From assembly GCA_046349155.1 (NCBI GenBank), contig JAXMCW010000002.1, positions 434,001 through 498,000 on the forward strand: a DNA stretch of 64,000 nucleotides, given 5' to 3'. The translations under genes were made by a program, and so were the position numbers. Origin of the DNA: Alsobacter sp046349155. GTDB lineage: Bacteria; Pseudomonadota; Alphaproteobacteria; Rhizobiales; Beijerinckiaceae. Below the pieces are notes generated by a model. The model worked only from the letters and a program-made list of their open reading frames with translations. It did no database searches and was not told where the DNA came from. Below, one piece after another: positions 53,202-62,329 of the stretch; positions within the stretch are counted from its first letter, which is position 1, and each line of letters opens with the position of its first letter.

Positions 53202-53894
53202 CTAGTGGACGACCTCGGGGCGCGCCTGGGCGATGCGGTCGAGCGCAGCGAGGCTGGACACGTGGACGCGATCGCGCTCGAAGACGATGCCATGCGCCAT
53301 GAGCTTGTCGGCCTCGCGCGCGAAGGTGGCGGGCGACATGCCCAGCGCGGCCGCCAGCGTGAGCTTGGGATAGGGCAAAGGGGCCGTCTGGCCGTCCGCC
53401 GAGAGGTTCATGTTCTGGCGAATCCACACGGCGATGCGCTCGTAGGGCTTGCGCAGCGAGCGGACGTGGGATTCCTCGATCAGCACCTTGGAGAGGGTCA
53501 CGGACTGGCGCAGGAGCGCGAGGGCGAAGGCGTGGTTCTGTTCCATCAGGCTGCGCACCAGCTCGATCGGAGTGGAGGCGATCCGGCATGTCGTCACCGT
53601 GCGCGCCGTCGTCAGGGCCGCCCCCTCCCCCGCCAGGGCCGCAAGCGGGAAAGCGCAGCCTTGGCCCGGCATCAGCACGTTGTGCTCGTGTCCGGCGTGA
53701 TAGGTGGTCAGGCTCACGTGCCCGCTCAGGATCACGTGCAGGTGCTTCACCGGAGTGTTCTGCCAAAACAACGTCATGCCCGACGGGAACGTCGCGCAGT
53801 AGCTTTCCGAGGCGAGCGCCGATGCCTGCGGCTCCGACAGGTCCTTGAACAAGGTTAGCGAAGCAACTTCCTGAGCGGCCATGTCCAAAACCAT
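53202..53894 (-). CDS. Crp/Fnr-family transcription regulator
   Basis: A 230-residue Crp/Fnr protein. The cNMP-binding fold is visible in HLHVILSGHVSLTTYHAGHE and GQGCAFPLAALAGEGAALTT. A dimer helix and a C-terminal HTH follow (LTLAAALGMSPATFAREADK). There is no Fnr cysteine cluster. A TTG at 53933 would add 13 residues; the ATG at 53894 gives the normal family length. No promoter partner is evident. Confidence 0.85.
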   Translation of the reverse strand: MVLDMAAQEVASLTLFKDLSEPQASALASESYCATFPSGMTLFWQNTPVKHLHVILSGHVSLTTYHAGHEHNVLMPGQGCAFPLAALAGEGAALTTARTVTTCRIASTPIELVRSLMEQNHAFALALLRQSVTLSKVLIEESHVRSLRKPYERIAVWIRQNMNLSADGQTAPLPYPKLTLAAALGMSPATFAREADKLMAHGIVFERDRVHVSSLAALDRIAQARPEVVH

Positions 53895-54328
53895 CGGAGA
53901 GAACGAGACGCCTTTGCGTCGGTCCTCTAACAATGCATCCGCCTCTCGCGAGTCAATCCGCGCAACTGCCTAGAGATGTTCTAGGGATGGAGGCCATGCC
54001 GAATTGCTATAGCGAAAACGGTCGCCCCCTGGGGGGCGGCCGATAAGTTTCACGCGTTCGGGCAGAGAAAAGGTGGCCGGCCGAGAATGGCCTGCGAGGA
54101 GGCCACTCCGGCCATCCTCGAGCCGGCCTGACCCCACGGTAACCCAGGAGATGCGGCGGACCTGAGCATCCGTAGGGAACGCTTGACGGGATCGCCATCA
54201 GGCTCGTCCGTCCATGTCCAAACCTTAGACCAGCGATTGCGACAATCCAAGAGACGCTTCGAATTTGCCTGAAAACCGATGGGGTTAAGGTAAAGCAGTA
54301 AGCTCAACGCCGGCGCCGATTCCGCGAA
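53895..54328. promoter_or_regulatory. intergenic region between Crp and PleD genes
   Basis: 434 bases with no supportable gene. It contains a near-perfect hairpin CGCCCCC-TG-GGGGGCG around 54033, without a U-tract. The promoter of the Crp-family gene must lie here. Confidence 0.4.
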
Positions 54329-55708
54329 TCAGGCGGCGTGGCGACCCACCATCACGCGGTTGCGGCCGGCGGTCTTGGCGGCATAGAGCGCATCGTCGGC
54401 GCGCCGCAGGAGGCTCTGGACGTCCTCCGTCGGACCGGTCACGACGGAGACGCCGATCGACACGGTCACCGGCATCGCCGCGAGGCCCCGGCCCATGCTG
54501 AAGGGCTCGCGCTCCACCCGGGAGCGGATGCGCTCGGCAACGATTTCGGCCGTGGCGACCGCGGTGTCCGGCATCAGGACCACGAATTCCTCGCCCCCCA
54601 GCCTGACGGCGAGGTCGACGGCGCGCACGCTCGTGCGCACGCGCTGGGCGAACTCCTTCAGCACGGCGTCGCCGGCGTCGTGGCCGTGGCTGTCGTTGAT
54701 GTGCTTGAAGCGGTCGATGTCCAGGACCATCACCGAGAGCGGACGCCCGCGGTTGAGCGCTTCCTCGAGCATCGGGCCGAAATGGCTGTCCAGGTAGCGG
54801 CGGTTGTGCAGACCGGTGAGCGGATCGACGATGGCGAGTTCGAAGGACGCGTAGACCGTGTCGCGCAGCTTGTCGGCGTAACGCTTGCGCCGGATCTGCG
54901 TGCGGACCCGGGCCTGCAGCTCGTTCCGGTCGATGGGACGCAGGATGTAGTCGTTCACGCCGAGGTCGAGGCCGCGCAGGATGCGTCCGGTATCCTCGGC
55001 CTCCGCCAGCATCAGCACGGCGATGTGGCGCGTGCGGTCGAGCGAGCGCAACTGGCTGCACAGCCTCATGCCGTCATAGTCCACGAGGTCGAGGCTCACG
55101 ATGATCAGGTCCGGAGACTCGTCCGTGGCCGTGAAGATCGCTTTTTGCGGATCGGGCTCGTGCAGCACGGTGTGGTGGGCCGAGAGCGTCTGGATCACGC
55201 GTTCCGAGGAACTGGCGCGGTCGTCGATGAGCAGAACGCGGCCGCCCAGACCGCCATCGGCCGCCGCCTCGGCCAGCGGGTCGCCGAAGCCGAGGTCACG
55301 GGAGGCGAGCGCCCGGGCGCGCAGCTCGTCGGTCACGGCCTTGAGCCGCACCAGGCTGCGCACGCGCGCCAGCAGCGCCACCTCGTTGACCGGCTTGGTG
55401 AGGAAATCGTCGGCGCCGGCTTCCAGCCCCCGGAGCCGGTCGCTGGGCTGGTCCAGTGCGGTGACCATCACGATGGGAAGGTGGGCGGTCTGGGGATCGG
55501 CCTTGAGACGGCGGCACACCTCGAAGCCGTCCATGCCCGGCATCATGACGTCCGTGAGAACGATGTCGCACAGGCCCTGGTCGCAGATCGCCAGCGCGTC
55601 GATGCCGTTGGTGGCCGTCACAACCTCGAAATACTCGGCCGCAAGCCGCGCTTCCAGCAGCTTCACGTTCGCAGGTATGTCGTCGACGACCAGGATCCGC
55701 GCGGTCAT
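54329..55708 (-). CDS. pleD: PleD-type diguanylate cyclase response regulator
   Basis: A 459-residue protein with two receiver domains followed by a GGDEF domain, the PleD layout. The first receiver has phosphoacceptor D in VLTDVMMPGMDG and KP near residue 105. The second is degenerate (SLDLVDYDG). The GGDEF domain has DPLTGLHNRRYLD, LDIDRFKHINDSHGHDAGD and the active-site RLGGEEF. It makes cyclic di-GMP and in this order controls polar development. It lies 11 bases after divK. Confidence 0.93.
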   Translation of the reverse strand: MTARILVVDDIPANVKLLEARLAAEYFEVVTATNGIDALAICDQGLCDIVLTDVMMPGMDGFEVCRRLKADPQTAHLPIVMVTALDQPSDRLRGLEAGADDFLTKPVNEVALLARVRSLVRLKAVTDELRARALASRDLGFGDPLAEAAADGGLGGRVLLIDDRASSSERVIQTLSAHHTVLHEPDPQKAIFTATDESPDLIIVSLDLVDYDGMRLCSQLRSLDRTRHIAVLMLAEAEDTGRILRGLDLGVNDYILRPIDRNELQARVRTQIRRKRYADKLRDTVYASFELAIVDPLTGLHNRRYLDSHFGPMLEEALNRGRPLSVMVLDIDRFKHINDSHGHDAGDAVLKEFAQRVRTSVRAVDLAVRLGGEEFVVLMPDTAVATAEIVAERIRSRVEREPFSMGRGLAAMPVTVSIGVSVVTGPTEDVQSLLRRADDALYAAKTAGRNRVMVGRHAA

Positions 55709-55719
55709 GACACAATCCT

Positions 55720-56091
55720 TCAGGCGTCGCCGAGATAGGTCCGCACCGTCTCCAGAAACTTGGATACCGAGATGGGCTTGGAGAGATAGGCCTCGCAACC
55801 CTTGCGGCGGATGCGCTCCTCGTCGCCCTTCATCGCGAAGGCCGTGATGGCGATGATCGGGATCGTCCTGAGGTCCTCGTCGTTCTTGATCCACTCCGTC
55901 ACGTCCTCGCCGGACACCTCGGGAAGCTGGATGTCCATGAGGATCAGGTCGGGCGTGTGCTGGCGGGCGAGCGAGATGGCCTCGACGCCGCTCGCGGTCT
56001 TCAGGGTCGAATAGCCGTGGGCCTCGAGGAGATCGTTGAAGAGCTTCATATTGAGCTCGTTGTCTTCGACGATCAGCACGGTTTTGGCCAT
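55720..56091 (-). CDS. divK: DivK single-domain response regulator
   Basis: A 123-residue CheY-like protein, the cell-fate regulator DivK of alphaproteobacteria. VLIVEDNELNMKLFNDLLEA is the family N-terminus, LILMDIQLPEVSG contains the phosphoacceptor D, and KGCEAYLSKPISVSKFLETV ends the fold. The ATG at 56091 gives the standard MAKTVLIVEDN start. It works with PleD through DivJ/PleC, which are elsewhere. Confidence 0.95.
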   Translation of the reverse strand: MAKTVLIVEDNELNMKLFNDLLEAHGYSTLKTASGVEAISLARQHTPDLILMDIQLPEVSGEDVTEWIKNDEDLRTIPIIAITAFAMKGDEERIRRKGCEAYLSKPISVSKFLETVRTYLGDA

Positions 56092-56243
56092 CGTGGGTCC
56101 CACGGGTCGAGAATAGCCGATTTGACTGGCAGGCGTGAAACGACACCCCCGGCCTCGTCTCGACCTCTTCCAGCCTGTATAACAGTGGACACGTTGACGA
56201 ATAACAAACTCGATCCGATTCCCGGAAGGTCATCGTCATTGCC

Positions 56244-56534
56244 ATGGCGCGCATTCAGCACAACGCGGAAGAGCTTGCTGGCGCAGCGCTCGCATTCCTT
56301 GGATCCGATCCCGAGCGGCTCGCGCGATTCCTGGATCTGACGGGCCTCACCCCGGACACGATCCGCGCCGCGGCGGCCTCGCCGGGCTTCACGCTGGCGG
56401 TGCTGGACCACATCCTTTCGGACGATGAGCTCGTCCTCGCCTTGTCGGCGGAGGCCGGCTGTAGGCCCGAGGAGGTGATGGCGGCGCGCAACAGATTGGC
56501 GGGGCCCCTCGCCGACGGCCTGCGGGACGGCTAG
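56244..56534 (+). CDS. DUF3572 protein
   Basis: A 96-residue helical protein of the DUF3572 family, a small alphaproteobacterial family found near divK. Signatures are EELAGAALAFLGSDPERLAR and LAVLDHILSDDELVLALSAE. Function unknown. It lies three bases upstream of dinB in the same direction and is divergent from divK. Confidence 0.8.
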   Translation: MARIQHNAEELAGAALAFLGSDPERLARFLDLTGLTPDTIRAAAASPGFTLAVLDHILSDDELVLALSAEAGCRPEEVMAARNRLAGPLADGLRDG

Positions 56535-56537
56535 GCC

Positions 56538-57884
56538 ATGGCCGGGCAGGACGCGCCCGGCAGCGAGCCGGCATCCTCCCTCGCCCTGTGCCGCGACTGC
56601 CTGTCCGATTGGCGATGGAGCGACCGGCGTCCCGAGCGCTGCCCCACCTGCCGCTCGCCCCGCCTCTCGGCGCATCCGGAGCTGGAGCGCCTGGCCATCG
56701 CTCACGTCGACTGCGACGCCTTCTATGCCTCCATCGAGAAGCGCGACGATCCCGGCCTCGCGGACAAGCCCGTCATCGTCGGCGGCGGGCGGCGCGGCGT
56801 CGTCTCGACGTGCTGCTACATCGCCCGAATCTACGGCGTGCGCTCGGCGATGCCGATGTTCAAGGCCCTCGAGCTCTGCCCCGACGCCATCGTAATCCGT
56901 CCGAACATGGACAAGTACGCGACCATCGGCCGCCAGATCCGCGCCATGATGTTCGACCTCACGCCCATGGTGCAGCCCGTCTCGATCGACGAGGCCTTCC
57001 TGGACCTCTCCGGCACGGAACGCCTGCACGGCGCGGCCCCGGCGCTGACGCTCGCCCGCTTCGCCGCGCGCGTGGAGCGCGAGCTGCGCCTCTCCGTGTC
57101 GGTCGGCCTGTCCTACAATCGCTTCCTGGCCAAGATCGCGTCCGACCTCGACAAGCCCCGCGGGTTCGCGGTGATCGGCCGGGCGGAGGTCGCGTCGTTC
57201 CTCGCGCCGCGGCCGATCGGGATCTTCCCCGGCGTGGGCAAGGTGACGCAGGAGAGGCTCGCGCGCGACGGCCTCCGGACGGTCGGGGACATCCAGCGGC
57301 TGGAGGATTCGGCCCTCGCCCGCCGCTACGGCGAAGAGGGATTGCGGCTGGCGAGGCTCGCCCGGGGCGAGGACAGCCGTGTGGTCAAGCCAGAGCGCGA
57401 GACGAAGAGCATCTCGGCGGAGACGACGTTCGAGCACGACATCTCCGATCCCGCCGAGCTCGTGCCGATCCTGCTGCGGCTGTCGGAAAAGGTCGCGGTG
57501 CGGCTGCGCAGGGCCGGCCTGTCCACCAAGGGCGTCACGCTCAAGCTCAAGACGCAGGACTTCAAGCTCCGCACCCGGGCCCGGGCCGTGCCGGCGACCC
57601 AGCTCGCGAGCCGGATCTTCGAGGCCGGTCGGGAGTTGCTGCGCAAGGAGGCGACGGGTGCGCGCTTCCGCCTGATCGGCATCGGCGCCTCGGACCTCCT
57701 CCCCGCGGAAGAGGCCGACGCGGGCAGCCTCGTGGACACGACCCTGCAGCGCGACCGCAAGGTCGAGCAGGCCATCGACCGGCTGCGCGAGAAGTTCGGC
57801 GGCGAATCGGTCCTGCGCGGGCTCGTCTTCCAGGCCCGCGGCGCGGCGAAGCCGAAGGCTCGGCCCGAGGACGGCAACGAGTAG
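56538..57884 (+). CDS. dinB: DNA polymerase IV with N-terminal zinc ribbon
   Basis: Y-family translesion polymerase of 448 residues. The N-terminal extension has two cysteine pairs (LCRDCLSD, RCPTCRSP), a zinc-ribbon-like module seen in some Hyphomicrobiales DinB proteins. The catalytic part has HVDCDAFYASIEKRDDP, SIDEAFLDLSG and VSVGLSYNRFLAKIASDLDK. A helix-hairpin-helix (IFPGVGKVTQERLARDGL) and a little-finger domain follow. It is co-transcribed with DUF3572. Confidence 0.93.
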   Translation: MAGQDAPGSEPASSLALCRDCLSDWRWSDRRPERCPTCRSPRLSAHPELERLAIAHVDCDAFYASIEKRDDPGLADKPVIVGGGRRGVVSTCCYIARIYGVRSAMPMFKALELCPDAIVIRPNMDKYATIGRQIRAMMFDLTPMVQPVSIDEAFLDLSGTERLHGAAPALTLARFAARVERELRLSVSVGLSYNRFLAKIASDLDKPRGFAVIGRAEVASFLAPRPIGIFPGVGKVTQERLARDGLRTVGDIQRLEDSALARRYGEEGLRLARLARGEDSRVVKPERETKSISAETTFEHDISDPAELVPILLRLSEKVAVRLRRAGLSTKGVTLKLKTQDFKLRTRARAVPATQLASRIFEAGRELLRKEATGARFRLIGIGASDLLPAEEADAGSLVDTTLQRDRKVEQAIDRLREKFGGESVLRGLVFQARGAAKPKARPEDGNE

Positions 57885-57885
57885 A

Positions 57886-57931
57886 GCCGTTTTCGACCTG
57901 TCGGAGACGTCAAGGTGAGGAACACGGCGAC
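57886..57931 (+). repeat. 46-bp dispersed repeat, copy A
   Basis: A 46-base stretch just after dinB. CGACCTGTCGGAGACGT and GTGAGGAACACGGCGAC are its best-conserved parts. It matches a stretch at 58525-58570 in about 37 of 46 positions by eye. The copies flank the GFA gene. Confidence 0.6.
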
Positions 57932-58082
57932 CAAGCGATCCCGAGAACGCCGGTCGAGGATTGATTTGCCTTGCCTTCGGCGCGCAAGCACGGCGAGAGG
58001 TCGGGCTGTCAGGTCGTAAAGGACGTCAGGCGCGGGGTCCCGCCGGGAGGGCCGCCGAGCACCCCAAGGACGGAGGTCGGGA

Positions 58083-58475
58083 ATGAATCATTTCACGGGC
58101 GGCTGCCTTTGCGGCGATGTCCGGCTCGTGGCGACCGGGCGGCCCTATCGGGTCGGCCTGTGCCATTGCATGGACTGCCGCAAGCACCACGGCGCGCTCT
58201 TCCACGCCTCGGCGATCTTCCCGGACGAGGCCGTGACGGTCACCGGAGAGACCCGGGACTATGCGGGCCGGCACTTCTGCCCGCGCTGCGGGTCGTCGGT
58301 CCTCGCGCGGACGGCGGACGAGGTGGAGGTCAACCTGGGCTCGCTCGACGAGCCCAACCAGTTGCTCCCCAGCTATGAAAGCTGGACGATCCGGCGCGAG
58401 GCCTGGCTGCCGGCCTTCCCGCTCGCGCATCACTACAAACAGGACCGGGACTCCAAGGGCCGGTTCGAGGACTGA
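58083..58475 (+). CDS. GFA-family (Mss4-like) zinc protein
   Basis: A 130-residue member of the glutathione-dependent formaldehyde-activating (GFA/CENP-V) family. The zinc ligands are visible in GGCLCGDVRL, LCHCMDCRK and HFCPRCGSSV. Members bind glutathione adducts or have no known substrate, so a true formaldehyde role cannot be claimed. It lies between two diverged copies of a 46-bp repeat. The upstream gap of 198 bases has no other gene. Confidence 0.88.
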   Translation: MNHFTGGCLCGDVRLVATGRPYRVGLCHCMDCRKHHGALFHASAIFPDEAVTVTGETRDYAGRHFCPRCGSSVLARTADEVEVNLGSLDEPNQLLPSYESWTIRREAWLPAFPLAHHYKQDRDSKGRFED

Positions 58476-58524
58476 CCGGCGCCGCGGCCCGAAGGGAACG
58501 GCCGGCGTGTCGTCCTTCCCTGAA

Positions 58525-58570
58525 GCCGCTTACGACCTGTCCGAAACGTGATGGCGAGGCACGCGGCGAC
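58525..58570 (+). repeat. 46-bp dispersed repeat, copy B
   Basis: A 46-base stretch 50 bases after the GFA gene, in the same orientation as copy A. CGACCTGTCCGAAACGT and GCGAGGCACGCGGCGAC are its best-conserved parts. About nine mismatches separate the copies. Confidence 0.6.
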
Positions 58571-58671
58571 GACGCAGTCCTGAGGCCGCGCGGCCGCGGC
58601 AGAGCACCGGATGACTTCGCCACTTGCTCGCATTAACGGCGGGAGGCGGCCCTCCCGGGTCGGGGCGAGCG

Positions 58672-59520
58672 CTAGTTGTCGCAGGGCTTGCTGGGCAGGA
58701 CATCGAGGCGCGTGAGCTCGCCCTTCAGCCCGAAATCGCCGTAGTCGAGCTTGAGAGCGCGGGTGACGCCGTTTTCGAGGAGTTCGAAGGAAATCACGTA
58801 GAGCGGCTTCTGGCTGTCGGCCTGGCCTTCCTCGAAATAGCTGATCGTCACAGGCCAGCGCTGCAGCTTGTCCCAGCCCGCCTTGCGCAGCGGCTCCTCC
58901 ACGTCCTTCTCCGGCGCGACGGCCTTCCCGACGATCGAGAACGTGTCGTAGACCTTGCGCGCCTGCTCGGAGCCGTCGAAGACCTTGAGGCTGAGGGTGG
59001 GGTTGCCGTCCCGCCCGGCCTGGATCAGCTGGCGGATCTGCTCGGTGGGAAACACGACCGCCGGCCCGATCTCGAGCTTGCCGGCCTTCGGCTTCTTGAT
59101 CTGGACGACGACTTTGCCGTCCTGCTTCTGGGCGAAGCCGTCCGTGATCTCGCCGGGACCCTGGCCGATGCGGGTCTCGGTGTTGAAGCGCAATCCCGAG
59201 CCGTCGCCTTCCTCGTAGGTGGAGGAGCGCATGTCGGACAGGCGGGTGCCGATGTCGCCACCGGAGAGCTCGGTCACCTGCCGGAAGTTCTGCGTGTAGC
59301 CTTCGCAGGACGAGCCGGTGAACTCGAACACGATACGGCCCCGGGCCGCCTCGACGCCTTTCCCGCCGTCATTGTCGGCCAGCGACAGCTCGTAGGTGGC
59401 CCGGTGCGAGGCCATGGTCACGGGCTGCGCCGCAAGCGCGACATGCGCAGGGCCGGCGAGCAGGATCAGGACGGCCCCGGCGCTGGATGCGGTCGAAAAG
59501 GGACGGCGGTTCGCAATCAT
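58672..59520 (-). CDS. eipB: cell-envelope integrity protein EipB (DUF1849)
   Basis: A 282-residue periplasmic protein with a signal peptide (AGAVLILLAGPAHVALAA, residues 14-31). The DUF1849 domain is visible in TMASHRATYELSLADNDGGK, RIVFEFTGSSCEGYTQNF, LSLKVFDGSEQARKVYDTFS and KLDYGDFGLKGELTRLDVLP. The cysteines in SSCEGY and the final KPCDN are at the positions that form the family's conserved disulfide. EipB is a beta-spiral protein needed for cell-envelope integrity in Brucella. The ATG at 59520 is chosen because a longer frame lacks a signal peptide. Confidence 0.9.
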   Translation of the reverse strand: MIANRRPFSTASSAGAVLILLAGPAHVALAAQPVTMASHRATYELSLADNDGGKGVEAARGRIVFEFTGSSCEGYTQNFRQVTELSGGDIGTRLSDMRSSTYEEGDGSGLRFNTETRIGQGPGEITDGFAQKQDGKVVVQIKKPKAGKLEIGPAVVFPTEQIRQLIQAGRDGNPTLSLKVFDGSEQARKVYDTFSIVGKAVAPEKDVEEPLRKAGWDKLQRWPVTISYFEEGQADSQKPLYVISFELLENGVTRALKLDYGDFGLKGELTRLDVLPSKPCDN

Positions 59521-59740
59521 GGGTGTCTCCGAGGCGGCCACGGCGCAACGCCGGGGCGGATGCAGGATAGAGGTGGCGTTTGGTGGCAGCAATGCGGCCG
59601 GACGGCCCGGGGCGGGGCGCTTCTTTCCCGCGGCCGGTCTTGCGGGGCCCGCAGGGATGCGCCACAAGCAGGCGCGCGGTGCGCCGGCGGGACCTTTCCG
59701 TGGCCATCGCCTGCCCGCTGATCTCTCCGGAGGAGCTCCC

Positions 59741-60208
59741 ATGAGCATCGACGCCAAGCTCGCCGAACTCGGCATCACCTTGCCGACGCCGGTGGCGCCC
59801 ATCGCCAACTACGTCCCCGCGGTGCGCAGCGGCCATCTGCTCATCATCTCCGGCCAGCTCTGCCTCGGCATGGACGGCAAGCTGGCTCCCGCACATAAAG
59901 GCAAGATCGGTGCCGAGGTGACCGCCGAAGCCGGAACGGAGGCCGCGCGCCTGTGCGCCATCAACCTGCTCGCGCAGGCCAAGGCGGCCGTCGGCAGCCT
60001 TGATGCGATCACGCGCTGCGTGCGCCTCGGCGGCTTCATCAACGCCGTGCCGACCTTCGCGGCCCTGCCCGCCGTGATGAACGGCGCGTCGGACCTGATG
60101 GTGGCCGTGCTCGGCGACAAGGGCCGCCACGCCCGCACCACGGTCGGCGTCGCGGAACTGCCGCTGGATGCGGCCGTCGAGGTGGAAGCCATCTTCGAGG
60201 TGCAGTAA
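59741..60208 (+). CDS. RidA-family protein
   Basis: A 155-residue protein of the YjgF/YER057c/UK114 superfamily, the enamine/imine deaminase or relative. SGHLLIISGQLCLGMDGKL and RLCAINLLAQAKAAVGSLDA carry the fold, and ARTTVGVAELPLDAAVEVEA contains the RidA signature. CGGAGGAG lies just before the ATG at 59741. Its TAA overlaps the ATG of the following phosphodiesterase gene (TAATG), so the two are coupled. Confidence 0.9.
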   Translation: MSIDAKLAELGITLPTPVAPIANYVPAVRSGHLLIISGQLCLGMDGKLAPAHKGKIGAEVTAEAGTEAARLCAINLLAQAKAAVGSLDAITRCVRLGGFINAVPTFAALPAVMNGASDLMVAVLGDKGRHARTTVGVAELPLDAAVEVEAIFEVQ

Positions 60209-60951
60209 TGGCCGTTCCGGCCTGGCTCACGGCGACGCCGATCGCTCATCGCGGCCTGCACGACCGCAGGTCTGTCATCGAGAACACGATCGGCGCCGCC
60301 CGCGCCGCCATGGCCAGGGGGTTCGCGCTGGAATGCGACGTGCAGATCACGGCCGACGGCGAGGCCGTGGTGTTCCACGACTTCACTCTGGACCGGCTCA
60401 CGACCGGCTCCGGGCCGGTCGCCGGAGCGACGGCCGCGGCGCTCGCCGCTATCCCCTTCAAGGCGACCACGGACCGCATCCCGACGCTCGCGGACTTCCT
60501 CGCCACGCTCGCAGGAGCCGTGCCCCTGGTCTGCGAAATCAAGAGCGCGTTTGACGGCGACATGCGGCTGGCGCGGCGGACCGCCGAGGTCGTGGCGGCC
60601 TATGACGGGCCGGTGGCGCTGAAGTCCTTCGACCCCGCCATCGTGGCGGCCCTGCGCGAGCTCGCGCCCGACAGGCCGCGCGGCATCGTGGGGGAGCGCA
60701 GCTTCGATCATCCCGAATGGTCGGTGATTCCCGCCGAACGGCGGCATGCCATGGCGAACCTGCTGCACTTCGAGGAGACGCGGCCGGACTTTATCTCCTG
60801 GCACGTCAGGGACCTCGACACAGCCGTCCCCTTCCTGTGCCGCAAGGCCGCGGGCCTGCCCGTGATGACCTGGACAGTGCGGACGGCGGACGACCGCGCC
60901 ATGGCCGCCCGCTGGGCCGACCAGATGGTTTTCGAGGATTTCGTGCCCTGA
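60208..60951 (+). CDS. ugpQ: glycerophosphodiester phosphodiesterase
   Basis: A 247-residue GDPD-family enzyme that releases sn-glycerol-3-phosphate from glycerophosphodiesters. IAHRGLHDR (conserved HRG), ECDVQITADGEAVVFHDFTL (metal and catalytic residues), PLVCEIKS and a C-terminal LPVMTWTVRTADD are all present. It overlaps ridA by one base. It is probably cytosolic, since it has no signal peptide. Confidence 0.92.
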   Translation: MAVPAWLTATPIAHRGLHDRRSVIENTIGAARAAMARGFALECDVQITADGEAVVFHDFTLDRLTTGSGPVAGATAAALAAIPFKATTDRIPTLADFLATLAGAVPLVCEIKSAFDGDMRLARRTAEVVAAYDGPVALKSFDPAIVAALRELAPDRPRGIVGERSFDHPEWSVIPAERRHAMANLLHFEETRPDFISWHVRDLDTAVPFLCRKAAGLPVMTWTVRTADDRAMAARWADQMVFEDFVP

Positions 60952-61012
60952 TCGCGGGGCAAGGCTGCGCGCGCAGCCTTGCCCGTCCCGCTGAGGCCAC
61001 TACCTTGGGCGC

Positions 61013-62257
61013 ATGGTCTCGGACTTGCGCCTGCGCGTGGCGCCCTCGCTCACCCTCATCCCTTCCGCCGACTGGGACGCCTGTGCGAACCCAGCCGCCC
61101 TCGGGCCTGCGCCCGGGGGGTCCGCGCCCGTTCAAGCATTGAGTCAAGGGGTTGCAGCCGAATCCGAGGAGGATCGGGACAACCCCTTCATTTCCCACGC
61201 ATTCCTCTCCGCCTGCGAGGAATCCGGATCGGCCACGCGAAAGACGGGCTGGGCCGGGGCGCATCTCCTGGTCGAGGACGGCGAGGATCGGCTTCTCGCC
61301 TGCGCACCGGCCTACCTGAAGTCGCACTCCCAAGGGGAATATGTCTTCGATTACGGCTGGGCCGACGCCTATGAGCGCGCCGGAGGAAACTACTACCCAA
61401 AGCTGCAGGTCAGCGTTCCCTTCACCCCCGCGACGGGCCGGCGGCTTCTGGTGCGGCCCGGTGCGCGGGCGGCGGAGGCGCGCAAGGCCCTCATCGGCGG
61501 TTTCGACCTGCTGCAGCGGCAGATGGGCGCCTCCTCCACCCACGCCACCTTCCTCACCCGCACCGAATGGGACGAGCTCGGCGAGGCCGGCTGGCTGCAG
61601 CGGACCGACCAGCAGTTCCACTGGTTCAACGAGGGCTATGCCGGCTTCGACGACTTCCTCGGCGCGCTCGCCTCGCGCAAGCGCAAGGTGCTCAAGCGGG
61701 AGCGGCGCGAGGCCTTGGCCAACGGCATCACGATCGAGCACGTCACCGGCAAGGACCTGACCGAGGCGCACTGGGACGCGTTCTTCGCCTTCTACATGGA
61801 CACGGGATCGCGCAAGTGGGGACGGCCCTATCTCACGCGCAGCTTCTTCTCGCTGGTCGGCGAGCGCATGGCAGACAAGGTCCTGCTCGTGATGGCCAGA
61901 CGCGGCGGGCGCTACATTGCCGGCGCGATCAACTTCATCGGCGCCGACACGCTCTACGGGCGCAACTGGGGCTGCATCGAGGACCATCCCTTCCTGCACT
62001 TCGAGGTCTGCTATCACCAGGCCATCGACTTCGCGATCGCGCGGGGCCTGAAGCGGGTCGAGGCGGGCGCGCAGGGCGAGCACAAGCTCGCGCGCGGCTA
62101 TCGGCCGGTGACCACCCGCTCGGCCCATGCCATCGCCGACCCGGCCTTGCGGCGCGCCATCGGCGACTACCTTCGGCGGGAGCGGGCGCGCGTGGGCGAG
62201 ATGCAGGAGATCCTGTCCGAACATACCCCGTTCCGGAAGGGCGATCCGCAGGACTGA
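61013..62257 (+). CDS. DUF482/GNAT-family acyltransferase
   Basis: A 414-residue protein of the DUF482 (peptidogalycan-biosynthesis-like) GNAT family. Diagnostic segments are NPFISHAFLSACEESGSA near residue 60, then YVFDYGWADAYERAGGNYYP, FLGALASRKRKVLKRERREA, YLTRSFFSLVGERMADKVLL and EAGAQGEHKLARGYRPV near the end. The acceptor is unknown. A distantly similar GNAT-like protein lies at 6931-8127. It lies 61 bases after ugpQ. Confidence 0.85.
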   Translation: MVSDLRLRVAPSLTLIPSADWDACANPAALGPAPGGSAPVQALSQGVAAESEEDRDNPFISHAFLSACEESGSATRKTGWAGAHLLVEDGEDRLLACAPAYLKSHSQGEYVFDYGWADAYERAGGNYYPKLQVSVPFTPATGRRLLVRPGARAAEARKALIGGFDLLQRQMGASSTHATFLTRTEWDELGEAGWLQRTDQQFHWFNEGYAGFDDFLGALASRKRKVLKRERREALANGITIEHVTGKDLTEAHWDAFFAFYMDTGSRKWGRPYLTRSFFSLVGERMADKVLLVMARRGGRYIAGAINFIGADTLYGRNWGCIEDHPFLHFEVCYHQAIDFAIARGLKRVEAGAQGEHKLARGYRPVTTRSAHAIADPALRRAIGDYLRRERARVGEMQEILSEHTPFRKGDPQD

Positions 62258-62329
62258 TCCCCTGGTGCCGCTCTTGACGCCCGCAGGCGGGCTTGCCACC
62301 CATGGGCCGACATCCACCGGAGCCGCGCC

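Noticed and set aside
52759..53766. A minus-strand frame over the 52.6-53.2 kb intergenic region
   Set aside because: Low-complexity Arg/Pro/Gly/Ala composition, no start signal, and it runs antisense or out of frame into the Crp gene.
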